A stretch of 48,241 bases of DNA from an uncultured Marinococcus sp. (GTDB lineage Bacteria > Bacillota > Bacilli > Bacillales > Marinococcaceae): the NCBI RefSeq assembly GCF_947493875.1, contig NZ_CANLSU010000013.1, forward strand, positions 1 through 48,241, given 5' to 3'. The notes under the pieces are model-generated. The model made no database searches. It saw only the letters and a list, made by a program, of their open reading frames with translations, and was not told where the DNA came from. Within the stretch, counting starts at the first letter, position 1. Every line of letters begins with the position of its first letter. This document shows positions 17,885 to 26,483 of the stretch, piece after piece. A program made the position numbers and the translations under genes.

Positions 17885-17908
17885 TCCGAACGCCCCCTTT
17901 CTACTCTT

Positions 17909-18862
17909 CTATCTAAAAATCTTAAACCATCCATTTCGTTTAAACAAGCCCAGCAGCACTACCGCTACCAGAAACATTACCCCAAGTGCTATGAAATACC
18001 CGTATCTATACTCGAGCTCCGGCATATAAACAAAGTTCATACCATAAAGCCCTGCAATAAAGGTCAGCGGAATGAAGATGGTTGATACGATCGTGAGCGT
18101 CATCATAATCGCATTCATTCTGTTTGATGCCATTGTCTGAAAGTTGTCTCTCATGTCTGAAGTCATTGCCCGGTTGGATTCAATCATTTCTGTAACCTTT
18201 AGGAGGTGATCATAAATATCCCGGTAATATTCCCGCTGCTCGGTAATCAGGTGCAGGCGCTCCACAAACAACACCCTGTATACCAGGTCTCTCATAGGAA
18301 CGATGGTCCGCCGGAGCCTCAGCAAATCAGACCGCAAATCAAATACTTCTTCTATCAGCTTACCATAGGTCAACTCCGCATTGCTTTCCTCGATCTCATT
18401 CAGGCGGTCTTCGATTTGATCCAGGACCGGAAAGTATTCGTCCGTCATTTTGTCTATAATGTGATAGCTGATATCATCCGGATTAAGCGCGGCACCTTCA
18501 GTCCGCAGCTTTTTCCAGGAATGGTTAACAGCCGAAGACGGGGCTTCATGATATGTAACGACAAAATTGGGGCCAAGAAACATACAGATCTCTTCAGCTC
18601 CAAGCGTTTCCTTATCAAGGGCATGGAGAACGAAAAAGCTGTAGCCGTCATAGGAATCGTGCTTTGGACGCTGACGCTCCATGTAGCAGTCCTCAATGGC
18701 CAGTGGATGAAAATGAAACACCGAGTCCAGCGTGTTTGTTTCCTCCACGGTGGGAGAGGAATAATCAATCCAGTACCATTTCCATTCGTATTTTTTAAAT
18801 TCATTCAATGTAATATTGTTTATTGTGTTTCCTTCTGCATCAATACCGGCACAGGAAATCAT
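17909..18862 (-). CDS. corA: CorA-type divalent cation channel (Mg2+/Co2+)
   Basis: 317 residues: large N-terminal cytoplasmic funnel domain, long stalk helix, then two C-terminal membrane helices (about 252-273 and 289-309). The pore signature GMN is at 274-276 (YGMNFVYMPEL), followed by the usual MPEL acidic loop and a basic C-terminus. Expected to form a pentamer in the inner membrane. ATG preceded by GGGAGGG. The 79-residue gene follows. Confidence 0.94.
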   Translation of the reverse strand: MISCAGIDAEGNTINNITLNEFKKYEWKWYWIDYSSPTVEETNTLDSVFHFHPLAIEDCYMERQRPKHDSYDGYSFFVLHALDKETLGAEEICMFLGPNFVVTYHEAPSSAVNHSWKKLRTEGAALNPDDISYHIIDKMTDEYFPVLDQIEDRLNEIEESNAELTYGKLIEEVFDLRSDLLRLRRTIVPMRDLVYRVLFVERLHLITEQREYYRDIYDHLLKVTEMIESNRAMTSDMRDNFQTMASNRMNAIMMTLTIVSTIFIPLTFIAGLYGMNFVYMPELEYRYGYFIALGVMFLVAVVLLGLFKRNGWFKIFR

Positions 18863-18918
18863 CAGCAGCCCTCCCTTCCATCAAACAGCAGTTGTCCGCT
18901 GCAGTTATTTTCTCACAA

Positions 18919-18948
18919 GAAAACGGGGCATCCGCGCCGGCGCCCCGT
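18919..18948 (-). terminator. ald terminator
   Basis: ACGGGGC / GCCCCGT with a GC-rich interior loop and a TTTTC tail on the minus strand, 9 bases after the ald stop. Confidence 0.8.
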
Positions 18949-18956
18949 TCCACATT

Positions 18957-20078
18957 TTACAACATGGGAAGTATTTCGTCTAACGATGCGTAAGGATAAC
19001 CTAAATCCTCTGCCACTGCCTGATACGTTACTTTCCCCTGCGCTGTATTCAAACCTTTGCCAAGCGTCGGGTTATGGGTCAGAGCTTTTGCCGCGCCCTG
19101 ATTTGCGATCTGAAGCGCATAGGGGATGGTTACATTGGTTAAAGCAATTGTAGACGTTCTTGGGACCGCCCCCGGCATATTTGCTACAGCGTAGTGCACC
19201 ACACCGTGTTTTTCATATGTCGGCTGGTCGTGCGTCGTTACCTGGTCAGCCGTTTCAATAATGCCCCCCTGGTCAATCGCCACATCGATCAGAACAGAGC
19301 CACGGTCCATACTTTTCACCATTTCTTCTGTCACCAGCTTCGGCGCTTTGGCTCCAGGAATCAGAACAGCCCCGATCACCAGATCCGACCGCTTCACTTC
19401 TTCTGCCAGATTCAGAGGGTTGCTGCTCAGTGTCTGAATCTGGCCACCAAAGTCTTCATCAATCTGACGGAGTCTCGCCGGGTTTAAATCAATAATTGTT
19501 ACGTTGGCCCCGAGCCCGTGGGCGATCCGTGCAGCGTTCGTTCCGACAACCCCTCCGCCGATCACCGTTACGTTGGCCTTTTTCACTCCGGGTACTCCCG
19601 AAAGCAGGACGCCTTTGCCCCCATGCACGCTTTCCAGAAACTGCGCTCCAACCTGGGCTGCCATCCTTCCTGCTACTTCACTCATCGGTGTTAAAAGAGG
19701 CAATGTATGGTTTTCCTCAACTGTCTCGTAAGCCACTGCAGTGACGCCGCTTTCGGTCAATGCTTTCACCAGTTCAGGCTCAGCAGCAAGATGCAGATAG
19801 GTAAACAGAATCAGGTTTTCCCGGAAAAACTGATATTCCGAAGCCAGAGGTTCTTTGACCTTCAGGATCATCTCTGCCTGCTTCCATACGTCTGCAGCCT
19901 CCGGAATAATTTTTGCCCCGGCTGATTCATATTCTTCATTCGAAAATCCACTGCCTTCCCCGGCATGATTTTCGACATGTATTTGATGACCCGCTTGTGT
20001 TAAATGCACAACTCCGGCTGGCGTAATCGCTACTCGATTTTCATTGTTTTTTATCTCTTTGGGAATCCCTATAATCAC
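18957..20078 (-). CDS. ald: Alanine dehydrogenase
   Basis: NAD-dependent interconversion of L-alanine with pyruvate and ammonia. 373 residues; substrate and catalytic residues R15, K75, H96 and D269 (D270 in the M. tuberculosis enzyme) are in place, with the Rossmann motif GGGVVG at 174-179 and [10 protein letters not shown] near 300. GTG start; GAGGAGG lies 9 bases upstream. The promoter has a poor -35, and its likely activator AdeR is encoded immediately upstream. Confidence 0.96.
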   Translation of the reverse strand: MIIGIPKEIKNNENRVAITPAGVVHLTQAGHQIHVENHAGEGSGFSNEEYESAGAKIIPEAADVWKQAEMILKVKEPLASEYQFFRENLILFTYLHLAAEPELVKALTESGVTAVAYETVEENHTLPLLTPMSEVAGRMAAQVGAQFLESVHGGKGVLLSGVPGVKKANVTVIGGGVVGTNAARIAHGLGANVTIIDLNPARLRQIDEDFGGQIQTLSSNPLNLAEEVKRSDLVIGAVLIPGAKAPKLVTEEMVKSMDRGSVLIDVAIDQGGIIETADQVTTHDQPTYEKHGVVHYAVANMPGAVPRTSTIALTNVTIPYALQIANQGAAKALTHNPTLGKGLNTAQGKVTYQAVAEDLGYPYASLDEILPML

Positions 20079-20110
20079 GACACATCGCCTCCTCTAATAC
20101 CTTTTCTATT

Positions 20111-20138
20111 AGTATAGCGTGTTTCCGGACTATAAGCA
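20111..20138 (-). promoter_or_regulatory. ald promoter (weak -35)
   Basis: TATACT (20111-20116), 16-base spacer, TGCTTA (20133-20138) on the minus strand. A good -10 with a poor -35 suits an activator-dependent promoter, consistent with AdeR control known in B. subtilis. Confidence 0.55.
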
Positions 20139-20181
20139 TTGGCGGATTAAAATAATATTTCCATTATCCATTTGTGATTTT

Positions 20182-21423
20182 TCACAATGGGTTTGTGTGT
20201 TTTTCTTTCAGCAGTTCCAATTCCAGCAGCAGCGTCCATTTTTCATGGGCACTGGAGAGACTCACACCTGCAATGGCCTGCATTCTTTTTAAACGATAGG
20301 TCAGCGTATTCGGATGCACATGAAGCAACCTGGCAGCCGCATTGACATTGCAGTCTTCGCTGAGATAAATGTAAAGCGTGCTTAAAAGCTCCGTCTCATT
20401 TTCTGCATCGTAATCGGATAAGCTTTTAAGAGAAGGATGTGTAAATGTTTCTTCCTCCCATTTCTGTATAAGCACAGGAAAAAAACGGTAATAGCCTGCT
20501 TCATGCAGAAAGTAATAATGGGAGGGAAGCTGACGAACCTGTTTTTTTAAATCAAGCATGGCCAGTGCCTGCCTGTATCCACCCGCCACTTCCATATACT
20601 GATGACAGATTTCAGAGGCAGCAATAGCCGTTAGAGTATCATCGTACCGTTCGTGCCATAGCTCATGCATCTGACGCAAAAATGCTGAGATTGTTGCTTC
20701 TATATTTCTGCTTTCAAGTCCATACAGCATGAGAATAGCCCGGTGCTGGTCATATGTTTTAAGCATCACCTTTACCCGCTGCGAAATCGTCAGCAGATAA
20801 GTGAGCCGCTCCCAGGTATTGTGTTCAAGCTGTGTCGAAAACTCCATGATTACGATGGAATACTGCTGCGGCCTTCCCGGGAAAAAACGAAGCATCTGAC
20901 GCTCTACTGCCTGCTCATCGGTCTCATCCCCGGTTAACAGACGCCAGAAATATTCCTGATGATCCTGCTGGGCCGGATTTCTCGGATGAAACTTCCGTCG
21001 GAAACGCTCACCACAGACCACAGCTGCTGAATGAAGATCCTGCTTTGCCTCTTCTGAAAAAGGCGTTTCACCCTCTACCACCCAAATATAGCCTATTACC
21101 GTCTGCTGTTCCTTAACAGCTACCGCCATTCTGGTTCCGAGTCCTATTTCATCAATAGCGGAAATGGAGACCGGCTCGCTCTGCTGGTGAAGGCTTGGAA
21201 TCACTCCTTCATTCCATAGACGGTGAATCACCTCTTCCGGCACCCGCCGCCCCATAATTGTCGCTGTACGTGCTCCGTCAGTGACCTGGGGATGCCCGCT
21301 GTAGGCGAGCAGACGGTGCGTTGAATCCTCAATAGTCACAGGGCCTCCGAGTGCTTCACTGATAAAGTCGGCAAATTCGTTTAATGACTCGGCAGCATGC
21401 TGCCAAAGCTGCTTTTCAAACAT
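20182..21423 (-). CDS. adeR: PucR/CdaR-type transcriptional activator AdeR
   Basis: 413 residues: N-terminal sensor region (about 1-170), GGDEF-like middle region (about 175-300), and a C-terminal PucR helix-turn-helix (residues 359-380, NVNAAARLLHVHPNTLTYRL). In B. subtilis AdeR (YukF) activates ald in response to alanine and is encoded beside it; adjacency here (103 bases upstream of ald, same strand) supports the same role. Good AAAGGAG site before the ATG. Confidence 0.88.
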   Translation of the reverse strand: MFEKQLWQHAAESLNEFADFISEALGGPVTIEDSTHRLLAYSGHPQVTDGARTATIMGRRVPEEVIHRLWNEGVIPSLHQQSEPVSISAIDEIGLGTRMAVAVKEQQTVIGYIWVVEGETPFSEEAKQDLHSAAVVCGERFRRKFHPRNPAQQDHQEYFWRLLTGDETDEQAVERQMLRFFPGRPQQYSIVIMEFSTQLEHNTWERLTYLLTISQRVKVMLKTYDQHRAILMLYGLESRNIEATISAFLRQMHELWHERYDDTLTAIAASEICHQYMEVAGGYRQALAMLDLKKQVRQLPSHYYFLHEAGYYRFFPVLIQKWEEETFTHPSLKSLSDYDAENETELLSTLYIYLSEDCNVNAAARLLHVHPNTLTYRLKRMQAIAGVSLSSAHEKWTLLLELELLKEKHTNPL

Positions 21424-21447
21424 AGGTGTGTGCTCTCCTTTCCTGGT

Positions 21448-21534
21448 TTATAAAAAAAGGTAGAGCAGCAGGTTTGCCAGAATGGTAAGAATAATGGAGA
21501 CAATCAGACTGATACCGAGCCAGTACAAACACAT
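21448..21534 (-). CDS. 28-residue single-span membrane peptide
   Basis: A short frame in the gap between rlmCD and adeR: ATG (21532-21534) to TAA (21448-21450). The product starts MCLYWLGISLIVSII and continues TILANLLLYLFL, almost entirely hydrophobic, one membrane span. A GGTGA sequence lies a few bases before the ATG. It sits 19 bases after rlmCD and 24 before adeR. Many Bacilli encode such peptides; I do not recognise a family, and chance cannot be excluded. Confidence 0.45.
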   Translation of the reverse strand: MCLYWLGISLIVSIILTILANLLLYLFL

Positions 21535-21553
21535 TGCTGTTCACCACGCATAT

Positions 21554-22963
21554 TTATTTTTTTCCTTTTTTCTCCGGTTTATATACAAACGGTACTACAG
21601 ATTCCACCTGGGATGTCTGCGGGAACATATCCACCGGCTGGGCGTATTCTGGATGGTAGCCTGCTTTTTTCAGGTACGCAGCATCCTTGGCCAGGGTGGA
21701 CGGATTACAGGAGACATAAACAAAGCGTTTAGGCTTCACTTTCCCAATCGTGTTCAACAGTGCCTCCCCGCAGCCTGTGCGCGGTGGATCCGCCACTACT
21801 ACATCCGGGCTCCAGTTTTCCTTCTGCCACTGCAGCATCATTTCTTCGGCTTTGCCGTGATAGAACCTGGCGTGGGAAGCTCCTGCCTGTTTAGCGTTTT
21901 TGTTAGCGTCCTGAATACTTGCTTTAATCATATCCATGCCGCGTACTTCCTTAGCATCTGAGGACATCCAAAGGCCGATCGTGCCACTGCCACAGTAGGC
22001 ATCAACCACCTTTTCCCGGCCGGTAAGCTTCGCTGCTTTTTTCGCTTCATCATAAAGCGTGGAGGCCTGCTCCGAGTTCAGCTGGAAAAATGCTTCCGGG
22101 GATAAATGAAATGAAAAGTCCTGCATATTGTACTTGATTGTATCCTTGCCCCACAGCCGTTTGGTCGTACCACCAAAAACAGTCGGGCTGCTTTCATTCT
22201 GCACATGATGATGGATGGATTTTATTTCTGCGAAAGAAGAACGGAGAAAATCCACCAGCTCTTCCTGCTCCGGCAGATCCACCGAAGAAGTTACGAGTGT
22301 CACCTGAACCTCGCTTTTTTGTTCATTTGCCCGCACGACAATGGTTTTAACCCCTTTTTGTTTACTCGTGTGTACAGGCACCTCTTCATCCTTCATAAAT
22401 ACGGTAATTGCTTTTGTAATCTTATTTAAAATCGACTTTTCCACCATACAGCCGACGTTGGTGAGGTCAACCAGCTGATTGGAATCACTCGAATACAGCC
22501 CCGCTTCCACTCGTCCTTTCTTTCCTTCGCCTGTCTGCCACTGGCTTTTATTTCTATACCGCCAGGGATTTTCCATACCGATCGTTTCACGAATTTCCGG
22601 CACGAAGGGAGCGTACCGTTCAAATGACTGCAGCACCAGATCCTGCTTCATCCACAGCTGTTCGTCGTATTCAGCGTGCTGCAGCTGGCATCCCCCGCAG
22701 ATTTTATACACCGGACATGGAGCTTTCTGCCGGCTCGGCGAAGCTTCCCGGATATACTTAATACTCGCAATCGCCCGGTTCCGTTTTACTTCTTCGACCT
22801 GGCCAACAATCACCTCTCCCGGAAGGGCGCCTTCTACGAATACGGCCTGACGTTTGAAATATCCGATTCCTTCTCCATTAATTCCTATTCGTTTAATAGT
22901 CAGTGGAAATTCCTGACCCTCCTGCAGCGGCTGGCGCTGTTCAAACTTTTCATTTTTCGGCAC
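21554..22963 (-). CDS. rlmCD: 23S rRNA (uracil-5)-methyltransferase RlmCD
   Basis: SAM-dependent m5U methyltransferase. 469 residues: N-terminal TRAM domain (about 15-72), [4Fe-4S] ligands C83, C89, C92 and C172, SAM motif DAYCGSGTIG (321-330), ADPPRTG (391-397) and catalytic nucleophile C419 in VSCNPSTLAKD. In B. subtilis one enzyme modifies both U747 and U1939, so the RlmCD name is by family, not proven. GTG start with AAAGGAGAAG. Overlaps the glycosylase gene by 14 bases. Confidence 0.9.
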   Translation of the reverse strand: MPKNEKFEQRQPLQEGQEFPLTIKRIGINGEGIGYFKRQAVFVEGALPGEVIVGQVEEVKRNRAIASIKYIREASPSRQKAPCPVYKICGGCQLQHAEYDEQLWMKQDLVLQSFERYAPFVPEIRETIGMENPWRYRNKSQWQTGEGKKGRVEAGLYSSDSNQLVDLTNVGCMVEKSILNKITKAITVFMKDEEVPVHTSKQKGVKTIVVRANEQKSEVQVTLVTSSVDLPEQEELVDFLRSSFAEIKSIHHHVQNESSPTVFGGTTKRLWGKDTIKYNMQDFSFHLSPEAFFQLNSEQASTLYDEAKKAAKLTGREKVVDAYCGSGTIGLWMSSDAKEVRGMDMIKASIQDANKNAKQAGASHARFYHGKAEEMMLQWQKENWSPDVVVADPPRTGCGEALLNTIGKVKPKRFVYVSCNPSTLAKDAAYLKKAGYHPEYAQPVDMFPQTSQVESVVPFVYKPEKKGKK

Positions 22964-23849
22964 GTGTATCTTCTCCTTTATCTGGTGTTTCTATATGAAG
23001 CCATAAATAAATACTTGCATAGCTGTTGTAGGGGCTCCACCGGCCGGACCATTCTGTGATGTCCGCTTTAGATGGTTTAGCCTCAAGCCCCAGCAGTTTC
23101 TTTAATCCATTTTGAACACCGATATCAGCCGCCGGCATCAGGTTTTCTCTTCCGAGGCCAAATAATAAAAAGCATTCTGCTGTCCATGGCCCTACCCCAC
23201 GGTGCTTCGTAAGTTCCCGTGTGACCTCTTCATCGGTTTTTTGCTGAAGAGCATCAATATCAAGCCTGCCCTCTGCGATGCTTTTCGAAATATCCACTAC
23301 ATATTCCGCTTTCCGCTGGCTGAACTGCAGATTTCGAAGCTCGTCGGGATGAATAGATGCCACCGTTGCTGGCGCTGGGTAAAACCACACACCGTCTTTA
23401 TAAGTACCGTACGTTTGGACAAATCTTGTCGAAAGGGTATAGGCAAAGGCCATGTTCAACTGCTGATGAATAATTGTTTTTATAAGGCAGCCGTACAAGT
23501 CAAAGTCGCAGGTGAGCGGCGCGCCGTAAAACCGGTGGAAGAGCGGCTCTAATTCTGTTTTCTGAAAATGTCCGGCTGCCTCTTCAAGCGGCTGACGAAA
23601 GCGAAAAACATGCTCTATTTTGTCCAGAGCTTCCTGCTCTCTCTTCTCCGGAGCTTCTATATATACATACCTCTCTGGTGGATGCTCAGCAAACATAAGG
23701 GTTACTGTATCAAGCTGCCCCTCACCCGAAAGAGGCAGCTTCACCTGTCTTTGATCGATGTCTACATTATACAGCGGATCGAGTGCCATCCGTTTCAGCA
23801 TCAGCTGAACATCGTATACGGATGGGATCTGCCATGTTATCTGCTGCAC
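22950..23849 (-). CDS. AlkA-type DNA-3-methyladenine glycosylase (YfjP-like)
   Basis: 299 residues of the HhH-GPD base-excision glycosylase family. The hairpin LTKHRGVGPWTAE (213-225) is followed by catalytic D242 (PAADIG), and an HQQLNM helix (128-133) is also typical. No iron-sulfur cysteines follow, as in AlkA. It should remove alkylated purines. GTG start; AAAGGAC 9 bases upstream. First gene of a run with rlmCD. Confidence 0.87.
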   Translation of the reverse strand: MQQITWQIPSVYDVQLMLKRMALDPLYNVDIDQRQVKLPLSGEGQLDTVTLMFAEHPPERYVYIEAPEKREQEALDKIEHVFRFRQPLEEAAGHFQKTELEPLFHRFYGAPLTCDFDLYGCLIKTIIHQQLNMAFAYTLSTRFVQTYGTYKDGVWFYPAPATVASIHPDELRNLQFSQRKAEYVVDISKSIAEGRLDIDALQQKTDEEVTRELTKHRGVGPWTAECFLLFGLGRENLMPAADIGVQNGLKKLLGLEAKPSKADITEWSGRWSPYNSYASIYLWLHIETPDKGEDTRAEK

Positions 23850-24049
23850 GGTAATTACGTCCTTTCATGAAGCTTTGTTATTTTATCACGTTTGTCCCTG
23901 TTCATGCGACCTGCTCCTTCATGTACTTAGAATTCAGCACAGTTTTCATTTTAGGATAAAAGCATTAATTTTAAATAAATTGTTAATCAGTCTTTCCATT
24001 CTATTTTCCTATTCTCGATGAAACGGCTTTCTTCCCTTGTTTTCATTCA

Positions 24050-24078
24050 TTACAATAATCTTTGTGTGCCTGTAATAC
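24050..24078 (+). promoter_or_regulatory. Promoter of the AbgT-family gene
   Basis: TTACAA (24050-24055), 17-base spacer, TAATAC (24073-24078), 35 bases before the ATG. The rest of 23850-24112 is AT-rich with no other structure seen. Confidence 0.55.
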
Positions 24079-24112
24079 TTTTGTCGTTTTCAAATAAATA
24101 AGGAGGTAAACT

Positions 24113-25645
24113 ATGAGCTCTTCTGCACCAAAATCGACTATGCTGCAGCGGTCGCTGAATTGGATTGAACGAGTTGGGAATAAGCTTCCCCATCCAGTTA
24201 CTCTGTTCGCCATTCTCGCTGCGCTTGTATTGGTATTATCTTCCATTCTTTCTGCTGCCGGGCTGCAGGTGGAATCTCCCGGGGAAGAGGGAGAAACGGT
24301 TCAGGTAACCAATCTGCTTTCATCGAGTGGAATTGAATACATATTCACCAGCATGGTGGACAACTTTATTAACTTTGCCCCGCTCGGGGTGGTGCTTGCT
24401 ACCATGATCGGTATCGGCATTGCGGAGCGCACCGGACTGATAAGCGTGCTGCTTCGCGGTTTTATCCTGTCTATTCCGAAATCTTTAATCACTTTTGGTC
24501 TTGTTTTTGCCGGGATTATGTCGAGTGTCGCTTCAGACGCCGGCTACGTGGTGCTTCCGCCGTTGGGCGCTATCCTGTTTGCTGCCCTCGGCAGGCATCC
24601 GCTCGCAGGTCTTGCAGCTGCCTTCGCCGGGGTTTCGGCAGGCTTCAGCGCCAACCTTCTGCTTTCCGGTACAGATGTCCTGCTCGGTGAGCTGACGATC
24701 CAGGCGGCTTCCACCATCGATCCGGCCTACGCCGAACAGATGAATCTGGCGATGAATTACTACTTTATTTTTGTATCCACATTTTTCTTAGCAGTCATAG
24801 GTACACTTGTGAGTCAATTCGTCGTCGAGCCACGGCTTGGAGAATACAAGGGTGACTACCGGGAAAGTCTCACTTCTTTAACGGCAACGGAAAAGAAAGG
24901 AATCTTCTGGTCGATGGGGTCAGCGCTTCTGACCATTATTCTGCTTGCGCTGCTCATTGTTCCATCTAATGCCCCGCTCCGCGGCGAAGGAGGAGCCATC
25001 GTTCAATCACCGTTTATGGACTCCCTCGTTGTCGTAATTATTATAGCCTTCTTCATTCCCGGACTTGTATACGGGATTGTGACAAAAAATATCAGAAACG
25101 ATACGGACGTCGCTAATCAGCTTTCTGACACGATGGCGAGCATGGGCATGTTCATTCTGCTTGCATTTACGGCCGGTCAATTTGTGGCCTATTTTGAAGA
25201 AACCAACCTGGGTACATTCATGGCTGTATACGGCGCGGACTTCTTGCAGTCTGTTAATCTCACCGGCATTCCTTTAATTTTAGTATTCATATTAATTGTC
25301 GGGGTTATCAACCTGTTTATCGGAAGTGCCTCTGCCAAATGGGCCATACTCGCTCCTGTGTTCGTTCCAATTATGATGCAGCTTGGCTATTCACCGGAAC
25401 TCACGCAGATGGCATACCGGGTGGCCGATTCATCCACCAATATTATTACGCCGCTGATGACTTATTTTGCAATTATTATCGCATTTGCCCAACAGTATGA
25501 CAAAAACATGCGCATCGGGTCACTGATAGCAGTTATGCTCCCGTATTCCGTCGCATTTCTTTTGTTCTGGTCCCTGCTGCTTGTCGTATGGATGCTCACC
25601 GGCTTGCCGCTCGGTCCAAACGGCCCAATTGAATACAACGGCTAA
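24113..25645 (+). CDS. AbgT-family transporter
   Basis: 510-residue membrane protein with about 12 hydrophobic segments. NKLPHPVTLFAILAA near the N-terminus, SSVASDAGYVVLPPLGA in the middle, and GSASAKWAILAPVFVP and ADSSTNIITPLM near the C-terminus are AbgT family signatures. Members import p-aminobenzoyl-glutamate or export sulfonamides; no abgA/abgB hydrolase gene is adjacent, so the substrate is open. AAGGAGG before the ATG; own promoter and terminator, a single-gene unit. Confidence 0.9.
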   Translation: MSSSAPKSTMLQRSLNWIERVGNKLPHPVTLFAILAALVLVLSSILSAAGLQVESPGEEGETVQVTNLLSSSGIEYIFTSMVDNFINFAPLGVVLATMIGIGIAERTGLISVLLRGFILSIPKSLITFGLVFAGIMSSVASDAGYVVLPPLGAILFAALGRHPLAGLAAAFAGVSAGFSANLLLSGTDVLLGELTIQAASTIDPAYAEQMNLAMNYYFIFVSTFFLAVIGTLVSQFVVEPRLGEYKGDYRESLTSLTATEKKGIFWSMGSALLTIILLALLIVPSNAPLRGEGGAIVQSPFMDSLVVVIIIAFFIPGLVYGIVTKNIRNDTDVANQLSDTMASMGMFILLAFTAGQFVAYFEETNLGTFMAVYGADFLQSVNLTGIPLILVFILIVGVINLFIGSASAKWAILAPVFVPIMMQLGYSPELTQMAYRVADSSTNIITPLMTYFAIIIAFAQQYDKNMRIGSLIAVMLPYSVAFLLFWSLLLVVWMLTGLPLGPNGPIEYNG

Positions 25646-25650
25646 ACGTT

Positions 25651-25682
25651 TAAAAGCAGGAGCTCCAGCTCCTGCTTTTTTT
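25651..25682. terminator. Bidirectional terminator
   Basis: AAAAGCAGGAGCT / AGCTCCTGCTTTT with a 2-4 base loop between convergent genes. Confidence 0.92.
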
Positions 25683-25686
25683 CGTA

Positions 25687-26292
25687 TTACTCCAAATGGG
25701 TTATTCGGTTGATGTATTGAATAGAAGCGCGGTTTTTTCGAAAGTGGATCCGGGATACTCCAGTGTTATCAATACGCATGGAACGCTCGAGCGATACCCA
25801 GTTGTCTTTGGCCAACAGATACATAAAGAAAATCGTAATAAACCCTCCGTGCGAAACGACCGCTATTTGGTCTTTATCCTTCCATTCCTCGGTCAGCTTA
25901 TAGTACAGCCAGGCGCACCGCTCCGTCAGATCATTCTTTGTTTCTGCCCCTTCCACTTCAGCGGTTAAAAGGTCCCGTCCGATAAGGTCGGGGAATTCAT
26001 TTTGAATAACCTCCTTCGCCTTCCCTTCAAGAACACCTAAATGTACTTCGCGAAGCCGCTTGTCGGTGGATATATTTACCTGTTGAAAGCCTGCCAGTGC
26101 CTCTGCTGTGGCGGAGGCTCTCATTAAATCACTGGCAATTACAGCGTCAAACTGGACCTCTTGAAAGTAACCGCCCAGCGCTTCTGCCTGCGCATGTCCA
26201 TGCGGGGTCAATGGATAATCCATCGAGCCCTGAAGCACCTGGGCATAGTTTCCTTCCGATTCCCCGTGACGGATAAAATAAACGTCAGGCAT
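25687..26292 (-). CDS. Histidine phosphatase (phosphoglycerate-mutase-like) family protein
   Basis: 201 residues. RHGES motif with phosphoacceptor H9, R58, acid E82 and second His H148 (VVSHGG) complete the active site of the branch-1 histidine phosphatases. Substrate unknown. Its start codon overlaps the previous stop as TAATG, so it is coupled to the SE1561-like gene and, through it, to the MATE gene. Confidence 0.88.
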   Translation of the reverse strand: MPDVYFIRHGESEGNYAQVLQGSMDYPLTPHGHAQAEALGGYFQEVQFDAVIASDLMRASATAEALAGFQQVNISTDKRLREVHLGVLEGKAKEVIQNEFPDLIGRDLLTAEVEGAETKNDLTERCAWLYYKLTEEWKDKDQIAVVSHGGFITIFFMYLLAKDNWVSLERSMRIDNTGVSRIHFRKNRASIQYINRITHLE

Positions 26293-26483
26293 TACTCATC
26301 CTTCCAATCCGGCTGAAACTGACGGCATTTAATCCGCAGCTGTTCCACCATTTCCTCGAGCCTCTTCATTTCTGATTCGGAGCCTTCTTCAGGATCAATA
26401 TTATCCACCATTGTCGAAAGCAGCTGCAGGCGCTGTTTTATATACTGAAGCTGCTGGTTCTTGTCGTTTATGGGCGTGCTCAT
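26292..26483 (-). CDS. SE1561-family small protein
   Basis: 63 residues, predicted coiled-coil: QYIKQRLQLLSTMVDNIDPE then MKRLEEMVEQL..CRQF. The pattern fits the uncharacterised SE1561 family of Bacilli by recall; I could not check it. ATG at 26483 lies 6 bases after AAGGAGG and overlaps the MATE stop (TGATG). A TTG one codon earlier is an alternative. Confidence 0.65.
   Translation of the reverse strand: MSTPINDKNQQLQYIKQRLQLLSTMVDNIDPEEGSESEMKRLEEMVEQLRIKCRQFQPDWKDE

Noticed and set aside
18206-19153. 315-codon plus-strand frame
   Set aside because: It spans corA and the end of ald on the opposite strand, has no ribosome site, and the minus-strand genes are complete with clear motifs.
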